This document shows, piece after piece, positions 11,201 through 22,983 of a stretch of DNA of 64,000 nucleotides (within the stretch, counting starts at the first letter, position 1; every line of letters begins with the position of its first letter). The notes beneath the pieces are model-generated. The model saw nothing but the letters and a program-made list of their open reading frames with translations, had not been told where the DNA came from and ran no database searches. The translations under genes were made by a program, and so were the position numbers. The stretch lies in contig NC_063257.1 in NCBI RefSeq assembly GCF_019578655.1, forward strand, positions 20,150,001-20,214,000. The letters run 5' to 3'. The DNA is from Ricinus communis. Taxonomy: Eukaryota > Streptophyta > Magnoliopsida > Malpighiales > Euphorbiaceae.

Positions 11201-12069
11201 CTAGGTTTAGATTTTCTTCGACCTAGGTTAGCATTCTTGGTACTGCAGAGCTAGGATCAAGTTCGTCTTTGTTTGTTTCCATTGACTCTAGTCTCAGCGT
11301 TTACTGTTAGAGAGTCTATTGTTTCTTTATTGACTTGTGAGCTTATCTTTGATATTGTACTGAGGATAAGAGCAGTTGCGATTGGAAGGTCAGAGATTTG
11401 TGATGAGTTAGTGATTAGTGCAGACCAGCCTTAGATGCTTTGATTGTTGTTTCGGTGATGGGCAATACAGTTTAGGGTTGGTGCAGAGTGTAGATGCGGT
11501 CATGCTATAAATTGTCTCATTATTACATCGGGTATGTCTTAATGAGTAAAGCCAAATTTAGTACTTAGAATGTCGAGCAAAGGTAAGAGCATATAAGGTT
11601 GAGTTTTGTGGTTGTAAGAATAATAAGAATAGTGGTTGGTGTGTATCTTTCAGGCGCTCGGAAACCAGAGAAGCTTAAGCGAACACTACCTATTATTATA
11701 AGTAAAATAAAAGTGTTTTAAAATACAATATTGTGCTTAGTACCACAAAGAAACTCATTATGGCATTTCACTATTAGACATGCACATTAAATGTCAAGTC
11801 TAGTATACCGTAAGCACCATAACCCATTTTTAGGACATGCATCATACACCATGCATTTTATGTTAATGCATATTACATCAGAATCATGCATTGCAATCCT
11901 TTGGTGATGAGGGGTATCATCACCCTGGTGCGCAATATTGTAGAATTTTATAAAAAGAAAATGACTAGAGATTTTACGATTTTATAAAAATATATTTCAA
12001 GATATTAATAATTATCATTAATAATGATTATAAATAAATAAATAAATAATTCTTTCAAAGTAAATTGTG
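11201..12069 (+). other. Tekay-1 untranslated leader
   Basis: No supported reading frame. The sequence matches, in reverse, 49230-50065 of Tekay-2 (shared CGCTCGGAAACC..GAAGCTTAAGC and GGTGATGAGGGGTATCATCACCCTGG), so it is an element leader rather than host DNA. An AAAT microsatellite lies near 12030-12050. Confidence 0.7.
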
Positions 12070-13758
12070 TTAGCTTGAGGATCTCTAAAAGACAAGCTTA
12101 GTTGTTATGGGAATGGATTGGTGGTTCAGAATGCCTCACTTTCAATTATAGAGAAGGGAATGTGACTTTCACGATTATAGGTGATGTGAAGTCTATTTTA
12201 GGGCGATAGAATTTCAGCACCCATATGATCTTGTATTAGCTATCACAACCAGATAAATGGTATAATGTGGATGTCAGGGATATCTAATACATGTACAAGA
12301 CACGTTATCTGGGAAGAGTATAGTGGAGAATTTTCATGTTGTTTGTGGTATCTTCTTGTCTTCCCAAGGAGTTTTCGGTATTATCACCAATCGGGGGATT
12401 AAGTTCTGCATGGATACCATACTTAGAACAACTCCTATTTTCCTACCACCTTAGGGGATGGCACTAATAGAGTTAAAAGAGCTTAAGGAGCAGTTGTTGG
12501 ACCTTTTGGATAAGGGTCTCACCAAACCTAGTAAATCTCATTCAGGGTGCAACATGTTTCCCCTAAGAGAGATCTTAGGATTTCACCCCTACACACGAAA
12601 TTCCACTCTCCCTTGTCCCACTCAAGTGAATTGGTTTCGAGAGCATTCCACTAGTTTTTGGCGACTTTCATTTTTAACCCGATTCACTGCCTTTATTCCC
12701 TTTATGCCCAGTCATTCCTTTTCTACATAGATGATTTGTACGATCAGCTTCAAGGTGCAACATGTTTCCCCTAAGAGTATTTTAGATCGGGTATCATCAG
12801 TTAAAGATGCGTGGTGGAGATGTGACCCAGGGTAGCATTGAGGATTCACTATGGCTATTATGAGTCCTTAATGATGTCATTTGGACTCATTAATAGGCCT
12901 TCAATCTTATGGATTTGATAAGCGGGGTGTTTAAGCCGTTCTGAACTACTTTCAGTTATGTTTATTGATGTTATATTAATGCATTTTAGAAGTGAAGATA
13001 AGCATGCACGGGATTTGAGTTCAGTTTTGCAGACTTTAGGAGAGCATTAATATACACTAAATTCTGCAAATGAAAGTTTTGGTTGCAAAGTGTAGCTTTT
13101 CTAAGACACGTGTTGTCTAGAGAGGGTATTCAAGTGGATCTTAAGAAAGTGGAGGCAGTGACTAATTGGCAGAGACCGACCACGGTAACAGAAGTTCACA
13201 GTTTTCTAGGATTGGCAGGCTACTACCGCCGATTCGTGCAAGAATTTTCAAGAATAGTAGCGTCTTTAACTATACTTAATCAGAAGAATGTCAGGTTCTA
13301 GTGGACTGATGCGTGTGAAGGAAGTTTCAGATGCTGAACGATTGTTTGACTTTAACTCCATTGTTAACCTTACAATTTGGAACTGGTGGTTTTATGGTGT
13401 ATTGTGATGCTTCAAAAGTGGGTTTGGGTTGTGTTTTGATGCAACATGGTAAGATAGTGGCTTAGGCATCCATGTAGTTGAAGAGGCATGAGCAAAATTG
13501 CCCTACTCATGTCCTCGAAATCGTAGTAGTAATTTTTGCCCTTAAGATCTAGAGGCACTATCTCTATAGGAAGATGTGAAATATATATACGGACCACAAG
13601 AGTTTAAAGTATATATTCCAGCAGAAAGAGTTGAATCTGAGGCAGAGAAGATGGTTGGAGCTTATGAAGGATTATGATTGTACCATTCTTTACCATCCAA
13701 GTAAAGCAAATATAGTGGCAGATGTTTTAAGCAGAAAGTTAGTAGGTAGATTGAACAG
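12070..13758 (+). pseudogene. Tekay-1 protease end, reverse transcriptase and RNase H
   Basis: A short protease tail (GMDWL-like WEWIGGSE, ~12105) is followed by the pre-RT block (MALIELKELKEQLLDLLDKG, 12458 onward; open to 12730). The RT is damaged. A 24-bp word at 12546-12569 recurs exactly at 12754-12777, enclosing about 184 bp not expected in RT. Recognisable parts follow: DDLYDQLQGAT (~12730-12765), SFLGLAGYYRRFVQEFSRI (~13200-13255) and the RNase H region YCDASKVGLGCVLMQHG (~13400-13450), then [11 protein letters not shown] at about 13710-13740. The frame changes several times. Right after the RNase H end (LVGRLNR) the sequence jumps into the 3' LTR. Confidence 0.83.
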
Positions 13759-13958
13759 GTGTTATCTAATTGCATTGACGGACTAATTTAAATATGTAGT
13801 ATTTGTGTGGTTGAGTTTTGGTAATGAAACATTGTTATAATGGATAAGATTATATTTTAATTGAGATATTGATTATTCAGGCTTGCTACCGGTTTCAGTA
13901 GACTTACGCCTACCCATTCCCTAGTATTGGTCATGGGCCCACAGATCGGGTCGTGACA
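13759..13958 (+). repeat. Tekay-1 3' LTR, last ~200 bp only
   Basis: GTTATCTAATTGCA..GACGG onward matches 10985-11184 of the 5' LTR base for base with scattered differences, ending GGGTCGTGACA. The first ~1.2 kb of this LTR and the whole integrase are deleted, yet the target duplication next to it is intact. Confidence 0.88.
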
Positions 13959-14275
13959 GTAGGTATGAGCAACTGGCCCTAATTGAAGAGAAGAGAATGA
14001 GAGCCATGTACCAAATGCAGCTATATCAAAAGAGGGTTTCTAGGGTGTTCAATAAAGAGGTCAATTATCGGCCACTAAGATAAGAGGATGTAGTTCTAAA
14101 AGAGGTTAAGGCAACCGACTCCAACATCAAGGGCAAGTTTCGACCAAACGAGGAAGGGTCATGCGTCATCACTAAGTTATTCTCCACGGGGGCAGTAAAG
14201 TTCACTGACCTATATGGGAATGAGTTCACCCATCCCATCAACTACTACAGGCTAAAGCTGTATTATATCTAAAAT
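13959..14275 (+). pseudogene. Tat-1 integrase C-terminus (part 2)
   Basis: Reading resumes on the plus strand as RYEQLALIEEKRMRAMYQMQ, then LYQKRVSRVFNKEVNYRPL, KGKFRPNEEGSCVITKLF and GAVKFTDLYGNEFTHPINYYR, ending YYI-stop at about 14272. This is the conserved integrase tail of Tat/Ogre-type elements. One internal stop (PLR-stop-EDVV) is present. It joins in frame to the fragment ending at 9778 if Tekay-1 is removed. Confidence 0.88.
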
Positions 14276-15799
14276 GAGAATAAGTAAAAAGAATGAAAGG
14301 AAATTGGCCCGACAGGTTGAAAACCCATGAGTCAAAAAAACTTGTAAAGGGCTGTCTAGGCAAAGGTAAGGGTCTTAAGGAGAGAAAACAGATAGTCGAA
14401 AAACCTAAAAAGGGTGATTAGCAACAGAAATATGGTCCCAGCTTCTGCAGAGAATCAATTAAGCCTAAATTAACTTAATGGTATTCCATGAAATAATGAA
14501 ATGTGTGCGTGATGGTCACCAAGCTGTATAATTACTAAAAGATAGAGTTAAAATGCAATCGAGTTAGAATCATTTGTTACTCAATTTAATCTAATGCTTT
14601 TTTATTACTAATTATTGCTTTTTGCTATAATAGGAGAAAACATGATGAACTTAAGGCTATTAGCTAGTAACCCGTCAACAATATTCTTCATCGGTAGAAA
14701 ATCTGCCCTCAAAATCGACAGTGTAGTAAAGAAGGTGATGAGGTCAAGTAGCGATAATCTTCTCAACTAGCTTGGTAAACACCGGACCGTGTCCGAACTC
14801 AATCGAAATCTAGGGAAGCCTCTAAGAAAGCCCGTACTATCGACCAGCCGTGTAGAGTAGTAAAAGGAGAAGAGATAGAAATCGGGCAAGACTACGCAAG
14901 GAATGTATGTCTATAGAGTTATGTGGGAAAGCTGCCACCACAAGCACACCCAGCATCTGTCGGTGTCTCGAACGTTTCTTAAGAACTCTTGCCACTTAGC
15001 ATAAGAATTCATAGGTCTGGAGCGGGCTGGGCAAAGAAGCTACTAGGAACCATATTGTCTTCGCGGAACACCTGGCACGGCCTAGATTTTCAACCTCTCT
15101 TGTAGCCACACCTTCGCAGAAAGAAGCAACAAAAATGGAAATAAAATACAGAAAAGGAAAGAAGAGCTACTAAGCTAAAAACCTAATAAGGCAGCTAGGC
15201 AAAAATTAAGGTCAGCCGTCTAAGTCGAAAAACCTTTAACGAGGTGGCTTAGGCAACAATCAAGGCATAATCAGCTCGCTGAACTGAGAATCCAAAAGGG
15301 CAATTTGGGCAAAAATTATAGCAATAAATAATTAAAAAAATGGAAGGTATGGTTACTAACCTGTAAGACGACCAGACTATTGCTGAACTAATTACTCTCA
15401 CCTCTTTTTACTGGATCGAGCCTAGTCAATGTGTCCGCTAAGACAAATATAATGATGGTTGTCGACGCACACATCTGAGGAAGGGCTAAAACCAACTTCA
15501 GGTCCCTAAGTGCATCCTCTCGGACAAACAAAAATTGAACCATCAGGCAGAACTGTAAAACTCGAAGGCAGGTGCGAGAGTTGGAGGCAAACTGATTCGA
15601 GAGGCTGACAAAACACGAGAGCTCGAGACCAGATCCCTTAATATTGCTTTAGATGACATGCATTCCTAGGTCGAAGAAATTGGAGACTTCATGTAGCGAA
15701 GGGATCTCTAGAGGGCCCAAGATAAGTCTATCAGTCGATTTCAGGTAGAAACCGAGGATGGACGTAAACTCTTCAAATAAGGGGCACACCTCAAAAGTC
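14276..15799 (+). other. Tat-1 3' untranslated region with repeated motif
   Basis: No supported coding frame. Between 14310 and 15310 an imperfect motif recurs (aaaaacc..aa..ggcagctaggcaaaaatta / ggtggcttaggcaacaatcaaggc / gggcaatttgggcaaaaatta), separated by 40-60 bp in its densest part (15170-15310). Reverse-complement versions lie at 45990-46050, 59945-60020 and 60735-60880 in the other Tat elements. Confidence 0.55.
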
Positions 15800-17494
15800 C
15801 TAAATAAGAACACATAAGCCTCTGGATCCCAAAAGTTGATGGCCGCATGAAGAAAGGGGAGATCTAGGCTGATATCTCAAAGGTGTCTCAGGCTGGCCAA
15901 AGGTGACTTGAGCAAGGCCCACAAACTTTTCTTAATCTGCTTCAGTAGGGCTATAGGATGCCTCTAGTAGTCTCACTCATGATCGTGATGGCATACTGAG
16001 GCAAATGGAGAGTAGTTGCATGAAACTAAATAGAGGATAGGGCCAGTAAGGATGACCTCATGCTAGTCACCCCTATCCTCGCGTGAGCTTACTCTCTACT
16101 CGCGTTAGCTTAGGCTGACCTCGCACGAGCTCAGCTTAGCCATGACTTGGATCAGTGGGCCCAATAGGCAGGATTTGGTGTATGGTTCTCCTTCCATTTA
16201 TTTTCTCTCAAAGTTGTTATTCTATAATTTTACATGTTCTTATTTTTTGGCCATTCAATTCCTTTGCTAAAAAGCCAAAAGTGATAAGCGGAGGTAGAAG
16301 ACGCAGCGTAATGAAAAGAAACCGATAGCAAATATTGGCAAAAAAATGCAAAAACAAATTGTATCAAACCCCTAAAATGAAAAATACAATGTATTGAGAC
16401 TGTGCAAAATGATCAAAACTATATCTAAAATCATGAAAAGTAAAGCCACTACCACGTAAGGCAGGAAAAAATAAGACAAGTAGGTGATAGGCATAGCGGT
16501 TGTTAGGACTAGGATCATTAAGATCGGCTGGTGGTGGAACGGGCATCTTAAACATGTCTCGTGCACCACATCTCCACAATCTAGCGGTCTCAACCTCTCT
16601 CTCCTCTCGGAGCTACCACTCCACCTAACCTAAAGCAAAATTCAAAGATCAGTAAAACATTCATACATTAATCATGCATACATAACATTCATGACATACA
16701 CACATACCTAATAGTCTGCATACTAGCCTAAGGCAAGTGATCGGAACCCCTCGGAGATCTAGTAGAGCTGATCCACAAACTATCGAGGCACTTGCACATA
16801 AAGGACAAATATCAGTAAGACGTCAAAAATACAATAAAAAATAAGCTCACCAAACGGTCCCTATAGGGCTATAGGATGGCATGAAATCCTAATCAATTGG
16901 AGCCATCATCGAGGCAATGTGCCTGCCACGAGGCACAGAGATAAAATCTAAAGGCAGGGTAGCAAAGTCCCTAACCACCATGCCCTCCAATTAGATATGA
17001 GCTACCGATTAGTCCTCGGGCCCTCTTTCGACCTCCCTTTTCTACCTTGGCACCTCAGCTACAAGAGCACCACCCTCTAGGCCAACCTATCGCAGAGGCA
17101 ACACAATGGTATACTCGGTATAGGAAAGTGTCTGGCTACCTGGGCCCTCAAACAATGTCATCGCATGAGCCTCCTCTAGCTCCTCATTAGCCACTTTCCC
17201 TATGGCCATCACCGTCCCCAGAAGTGTTAGAGCATACGGGATGGAGCGCACAGTTGGACTAGCACTCCACTCCTTGATCCTATCTCCAAAGTACCAGCAA
17301 TGGTACATAAAGCTCTCTATCAGGAACGGGCACTCATCAAATGCCATTGCATCAACAATGCAATGGACCATGAGGCAAACTCCCCCACAGTGCACCCTCA
17401 CCTGCGCCATATTGCACGTCAGACATACAAGTACGTAATAAGTATGATATAAGTAATAGATAAATAATTTTCTTTTTCACCTCTAGCCAGCTAG
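15800..17494 (-). pseudogene. Tat-1 antisense ORF, downstream part
   Basis: On the strand opposite to Tat-1 pol, protein-like stretches run from about 17410 (MAQVRVHCGGVCLMVHCIVD, open to 17087) through 16960-16860 (VRDFATLPLDFISVPRGRHI) to 16580-16490 (WRCGARDMFKMPVPPPADLN). They are separated by stops and possible introns. Its position between integrase and the 3' end, antisense to pol, matches the extra antisense ORFs reported for Tat-lineage elements. The upstream part of the same frame, with plant-mobile-domain features, lies at 22176-22745 beyond the inserted solo LTRs. No function can be given for this portion by itself. Confidence 0.5.
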
Positions 17495-17569
17495 TGTATG
17501 CCCTAAAGACAATATGTTGTTTTGGTTTATCTATGATAGTCTATACAAATTTTGTTGGCATACCATCTA

Positions 17570-20524
17570 TGTCACGACCCCACCCGTGGGCCTGTGACCG
17601 GCACTAGGGAATGGGTAGGCTTAAGGCCACCGAAACCCGTAGTAAGCCTGACACTCACTGATTTAAACAAACTTCATCTCAAATTAATATTATTAAGACC
17701 ACAAATTATCTTAATAGTTACACTTTACAAAATTACTTCGGTCTACTAGAAAAACTAGGCGAGACCCGAAGCTCAGAAAATTTACAACTGATACATTTAC
17801 TAATTACTACTGCGGAGAATCTAAGATTTACCAATTTACATATCAAATCAAATACATCACCCGATGATGAAGGAGTCGGGTTACTGAATAAGAGTCGCGG
17901 GAGAACTAACAGTCACGAATCTGAAAAAAAAACATAAATGGAGACTGTCAGTCTCGAGAGTGAGTTAAAATCAAATAATCTGGGGACTATTGCATTCTCT
18001 CAGAAAACATAGATTATTCAAATTAGTATATCAAACCATGCTCGTAAATACAAATCATACTATAATCATACCCTATTACTTTCTTCACAGAAAATATTAA
18101 TCATTCGAATCAATATATCAACCATGCACGTAAATACAATCCATATTATAATCATACCATAATAAATAAATAAATGAATAAATAAAAATATATTTTTACT
18201 TTTACGGGACAAGTGGCTCAGTAGAACCCTAACCCCAAATTCTAACAGCCATTTTGGCTCTCTTAATCCAATAAGACTGGCGCCCAGAGAGCAAGCTCGA
18301 TCAGGGTCCTTACCTCCAGCCTGAACACTTGAATTCCAAATAAGCCGGCGCCCAGAGAGCATCGCTCGATCAGGGACCTTAACTCCGGCAATCAACTGAA
18401 CTCAGCCCAGAGAGCAATGCTCGATCAGGGCAAACAAATCCATAATAACCTTATGTCCATAATCATTACCGGTGCGCACGCGGTCCTGATGTAACCCATC
18501 AGGCGGCATGTTCTACAAGCCACATTTCCCAATTCGCAATCATCACATATAATAAATATCATTATCTGATGAACTCAACCAACACATATCGAAATAAAGA
18601 TTAAAGATTTAAGGTAAAACAACGTGCAATTTGTGAGGGGAAAAATAATAACGTTTATCTTATTATAACATACTAATAATAATATTTATATTATTTCAAA
18701 TATTAATAATCAAGTGAAATCATTTATTTTGCGATACTAATAATCATATTATGCATAAACTTTCAAAATAGCATATTAAATCAGACTTAGCAATAGTGCA
18801 ATGATTAAATGACTTTAACTCACAGGATTGGGCGACCTCCTAGCTCTGCTCCGGTGCCTCGGTTGGAGCGAGCCGAACAGACAGATCATCTAATCACGGA
18901 AAACAATTTATCAATACGCTGAGACAATCGATCATTAATCCTAGGTCTAGACTCCTAGGACTGACTGTCTAAGAATCTCGACTCAGGAGAATTCTCACGA
19001 AAATCCGTGAGAACCTCCCCTACAACACGAACATTACCCCCGTAAAAACGGGTCCAGGACCTGCCAGAAGAACACTTCAAATACTTAACGATTCAAACAA
19101 TAGGAGTCGGGTCCCCAAACTTCACTATTTCCGACTCGCCACACAAAGACAAAATACGAGGCGGTAAACCGAGGACAATTATTTTGACTCACAAATAACA
19201 TCAAATACTCAATATAACCCAATAGACACAATTAAACCAAGAATTTCTAAAATTAACGGGCCAAAGAAAATTACAGGGCGCTCGGTCGCTCGGTCGACTA
19301 GCCTCCGGCCGGGAGTCCGATCGACCATCCGAACACACCATCGAACTCCTGACGTGGCGAAGGCGATCTCGCTTCCGATTTTTCGATCCGACACCCGATC
19401 ATCCGGGAGAGATTTGCGGACGATCTCGACCGTCGATTCGCAAACGAAGCCCGATCGCCCACGAAACCGGTGCCAATGCAAAGCTTGAGCCGAGGAGAGT
19501 CGGGATACGTCCTCCGATCGTCCATCCTCACGGGAGCTCGGAAAAGCTGAAAACGCGGCTGCCCCCTACTTTCTCTCTCCACCGGATCTTCCGTCTCCGG
19601 CCACCACAGGCGTTACTGCCAAAAGAGAGCCCTTGCCGAGAGGAGCCGATCGCCACTCGACTCGGCCGCCCATGCGAAATGGCGGAGCGGCCTCGGGCCA
19701 TTGCTCCACCGTCACGCGATTCGCCTCAGCCATTTGGAGCTGCCGGCCGATGCCGACGCCATGCGCTGTGCAAAGACCGGCCTCCTTCTTCTCGGCCTTG
19801 CTTTCTCTCTCTCTTCCTCTCTTCTTCCCGATTTCTTTCCCTTCAATATCGACATTTGTCCCCCGAACTTTTCCTTATTGCAATTTGGTCTCTCAACTTT
19901 CTTAATTACTTACAATTTCATCCCTGCGAATTCCAATTTGACCCCCAAACTTCTTTTTAGCCTTTCAATTAAGCCCCTAACTATTTAATTTGGGCCAAAT
20001 CCGAATTATTGAAAATACACAATTATAAAAATACCCACTGAGCATATTTATTTACAAAAATACCAAGCTCACAAATTTCCATTAAAACCCCATAAAAATA
20101 ACATTATACTTTCAATCCTTATTCCAAAATAAATTTCCAATTTAGTCCTAACACACAATTAAATTAAATAATCAAATTCCAACTTAAAATTTAATACTAC
20201 TAATCAATTATAATACCAATTTTCCCAAAATTCTTTTATTAAAACATCCTTTATAATTTCTTCCAAAATCTTCCAATATATAATTTTACTTATATAAATA
20301 TGCATTTGGGAAAATTTGAATAACCAAAATATAATCATTTCTCAAATAATTTACTTGAATAATTTCTTAAAATTTCAAACTAATTGGTATAGAAAATAAC
20401 TCATTTATTTGATTAATATTAAATTTTTCATTAAATCATTTCAAATTAAACCCAATAATAATGAAGCTAAAATTAACTTAAATAAAAATTCATTATTAAA
20501 TATATAAAAATTCCGGGTGTTACA
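17570..20524 (-). mobile_element. Tekay solo LTR, 2955 bp, TSD ATCTA
   Basis: It starts TGTCACGACCCCACC and ends CCGGGTGTTACA, and is flanked by a perfect ATCTA repeat (17565-17569 and 20525-20529). There is no internal region, so it is the product of LTR-LTR recombination. The orientation is minus: its right end matches the left end of the Tekay-1 5' LTR when reversed. A GC-rich block at 19260-19790 opens several overlapping frames that look like chance, not genes. AT-rich sequence fills 19860-20510. Confidence 0.93.
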
Positions 20525-21774
20525 ATCTATTTATTAAAAGCCATTTATTCAAACCTATATGTTTTTTTTTACTTGTATACTAAACTAATATATATGAATT
20601 CCATGGAATGCATAATACGATGTGAGAGAAATCATAAAGTGATTATGATTGTGCGATTCTTATCACAACAAAGTATTATTTCTAAACTAGTTCATAGTCG
20701 AAGTTTGATAAAGATATTGATCATGATCATATAGATATTGATCAAACACTTGAGACTACCACAATGGGTTTATCATCTTACCTTAAAAGTAAGCAATCGA
20801 TCTCATATGATTGAAGTATAGAGATAGACTACCACAAGTACGTTGAACAAGACCCCTCTACAGTAATCCATATTGAAGTTATTACCCCCGTGTCTATGGA
20901 TAACTACTCTAGTAAATGATTATGTAAGTTGTAATCCTTAGACTTGAGATAATCTAATAATCTCATATAAGGACTACTATACTTTGATACTATTTTATAT
21001 CCTTCTAACCATGAGGTGCTCAAGGAATAGTAATTGGGTATAACAAGAGTCATATGGAGAAAATGAGATTATCAACAAAGGATTCATTGCCCAAGGTAAT
21101 TATTACATGGGACCATATCTTATAGTTTTTTGATAGTGCATTAACTTATACAAATCCTTGCTTAAGGAAGTTGAACATATTGATTATGAATTAGGATCCA
21201 TAAATCAAGTTCACAAGTTAATGGCATTGTATCAAAGGACAAATATGATTGGATCAAATATAGAGTTGACATTTGAATCCATACTCTATGATCTAATTAG
21301 AAAATAAGGATAATGAAAGGATTGAATTACACTTGATAGAGCATTTACAAAAAGGTTGATTAGTTGGTACTAATCCTTCCTACACATTTGGGTGGTCATG
21401 ATGCATTGTTAATTGCCAATCTTGATCTATGAAATATGAATTAAGTTAATTAGAGAATTAACATTAAATTAAAAGGGTTTAATTCATAATTCATAATTTA
21501 TTTCCAACATGCTAGGAACCTTTTGGGTCATACACAAATAGGCTTAAAAATGAGATTAATATGAGGCTTATGATTGGGCTTAAGCTTAATATGTTGGCCC
21601 TAGTTAAAAATTAAGTAATTTAATACATATTGGGCTATCATATTCGATTATGAGGGCCCTATATCTATGTGCATGTATTAATTAAGTTAACTTAGTCTAA
21701 ACAAGCCTAATTAAGGCCCAACTTAAGAGTAAGTAAAGTCTTGCTTGTTAAAAGACTAGGTTAAATCCCATGTA

Positions 21775-21784
21775 CATATAAAGG
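21775..21784 (+). promoter_or_regulatory. TATA box in the probable copia solo LTR
   Basis: CATATAAAGG lies about 390 bp before the LTR end, at a reasonable U3/R border position. Confidence 0.45.
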
Positions 21785-22175
21785 AGCATGATGGGCGGCT
21801 AGGTTTAATAAAGGATGCCAACAACACTTAATTAATAAGTTTAATTAATATTCAACCTAGCTTGGAACTAGCATTCACACTCATCATCATCTCCACTTTC
21901 TCTTTTGTGAAGGATTGTTCATAGGAGATTCCAACTTTGAAGCTTGTATGGATTACCACTAGAGGCTAGTCATTTGAGTAGCTTTGGTGCCAAGACCATC
22001 AAACAAGAAATCAAATGGGATCATATCATAGCCAACACCCATTGTAAGGATCTCTCTTTATTTGCTTGTTTTTTAAGTTATGATTATCTAAATCAATGAG
22101 ATCCCTCTTAAGAATTAAGAAAGATTTTAAATTGCTTATGCTGCCTCTTTGATGTTTTCAAATCAATTCCTAACA

Positions 22176-22745
22176 TGGCCAGGTGACTGCATTCAACCAC
22201 TAATAATGTTGATCTAGCTGATGTGAACTCTCGGATTCAGATCGTGAATCCACCCTACAGTCCAAGAACGAGTATCCGCCACCGCTAGCCAGAGAACCTA
22301 TCCTCAACAATCAGTACTCATGTGCTCATATCTACAAACGGAACACAGTAAACAATATCAGTAAAATCTTACTAAAACTATAAGCAAGTAACATCATACC
22401 AAATAACTCACTAGCAATAAATAGGTGAAGCCACCGACCTTCATGCTTCCCCGGCAACCGCGATCCATGAAATGGTAGAGCTAGTAGAGAGCGGCCTGAT
22501 CCTAAGCAAATGTGCCCACGACATTCAGATATGTTAGGCTCGTCAAGAAGATCATATGAATGCTCAACTCGACGTCAGCAAAAATGGTGGCCATGAACAA
22601 GTACATCAGGAAGCTCCTAGTGTACTGGTCTACCTCCTTCTCCGTGAATGGTGCTACAGCCATCTTGCGCCTCGGCTGTCAATAGGTCTTCAAGTGCCCG
22701 TACCTATGGGCAGTAGTTTTGGGCGTGCACCTAAGTGTCTCTAAC
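22176..22745 (-). pseudogene. Tat-1 antisense ORF, plant-mobile-domain part
   Basis: Read on the minus strand the stretch at ~22620-22420 gives RSFLMYLFMATIFADVELSI, then LTSLTYLNVVGTFA, DQAALYxLYHFMDRGCRGSMKVGG. The pattern R-x-FLLYL-x(4)-FAD, YL-x-L, W/DxAALxxLY and GG is that of the plant mobile domain family, found in antisense ORFs of Tat elements and in domesticated plant genes. Stops interrupt it and an intron-like gap precedes the downstream part at 17494. The start codon is not identified. Confidence 0.6.
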
Positions 22746-22983
22746 GACTACGACACTGCAAGGCTTTTTAACCTAATCAGGAATATGTTAACTAGTCATA
22801 GAGACTAGCACGGAGATGGAGCCACCACCCGAGTAATTCTCTGGGACACTTTTATTGATTTGAGTGACATATTAGATTTCATACGGAAGCTTTGCCACAT
22901 CCAGAGATGGATCCGGACGCCAACTTCCTTATTTATGTATCTTAGTCTTTAATTTTGTTGTTTAACAAGTTATTCCTTATAAA
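22746..22983. other. Unassigned spacer between Tat-1 and Tat-2
   Basis: Nothing recognised. It may be the 5' flank of the Tat-1 antisense ORF, cut off by the Tat-2 LTR. No 3' LTR of Tat-1 is seen. Confidence 0.4.

Larger units (their letters stand above)
9784..13958 (+). mobile_element. Tekay/Del-type chromovirus Tekay-1, internally deleted, TSD GTAGG
   Basis: The element is flanked by the direct repeat GTAGG (9779-9783 and 13959-13963) and starts TG (tgcaatacccg) and ends CA (gggtcgtgaca). It sits in the Tat-1 integrase, whose reading resumes as RYEQLALIEEKRM right after the second GTAGG. Contents are a 5' LTR, an initiator-Met-type primer site, a non-coding leader, a degraded protease-RT-RNase H stretch, and only the last ~200 bp of the 3' LTR. 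Gag, most of protease, and all of integrase are missing. Confidence 0.9.
17495..22175 (+). mobile_element. Solo LTR, probably copia-type, ~1.7 kb, interrupted by a Tekay solo LTR
   Basis: The sequence starts TGTATGCCCTAAAGACAATA and ends ...CAATTCCTAACA, and it separates two pieces of the Tat-1 antisense ORF. With the Tekay LTR removed it is about 1.72 kb. It has no coding frame and contains a plus-strand TATA box with long leader-like sequence downstream, as in an LTR. GCCAG occurs just outside both ends (17486-17490 and 22178-22182) but offset by 4 and 2 bp, so the target duplication is only tentative. The superfamily is inferred from style, not from coding sequence. Confidence 0.6.

Noticed and set aside
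19209..19988. Cluster of six overlapping frames in a GC-rich block
   Set aside because: They lie wholly within the Tekay solo LTR with perfect TSD; the corresponding region of Tekay-2 (47033-47673) shows different frames, so they are not conserved.
17486..22182. GCCAG as target duplication of the probable copia solo LTR
   Set aside because: The copies are not directly adjacent to the TG and CA ends (4 and 2 bp away), so I list it only as tentative.
22556..22744. 62-codon plus-strand frame
   Set aside because: It overlaps the plant-mobile-domain reading on the minus strand, which has recognisable motifs.
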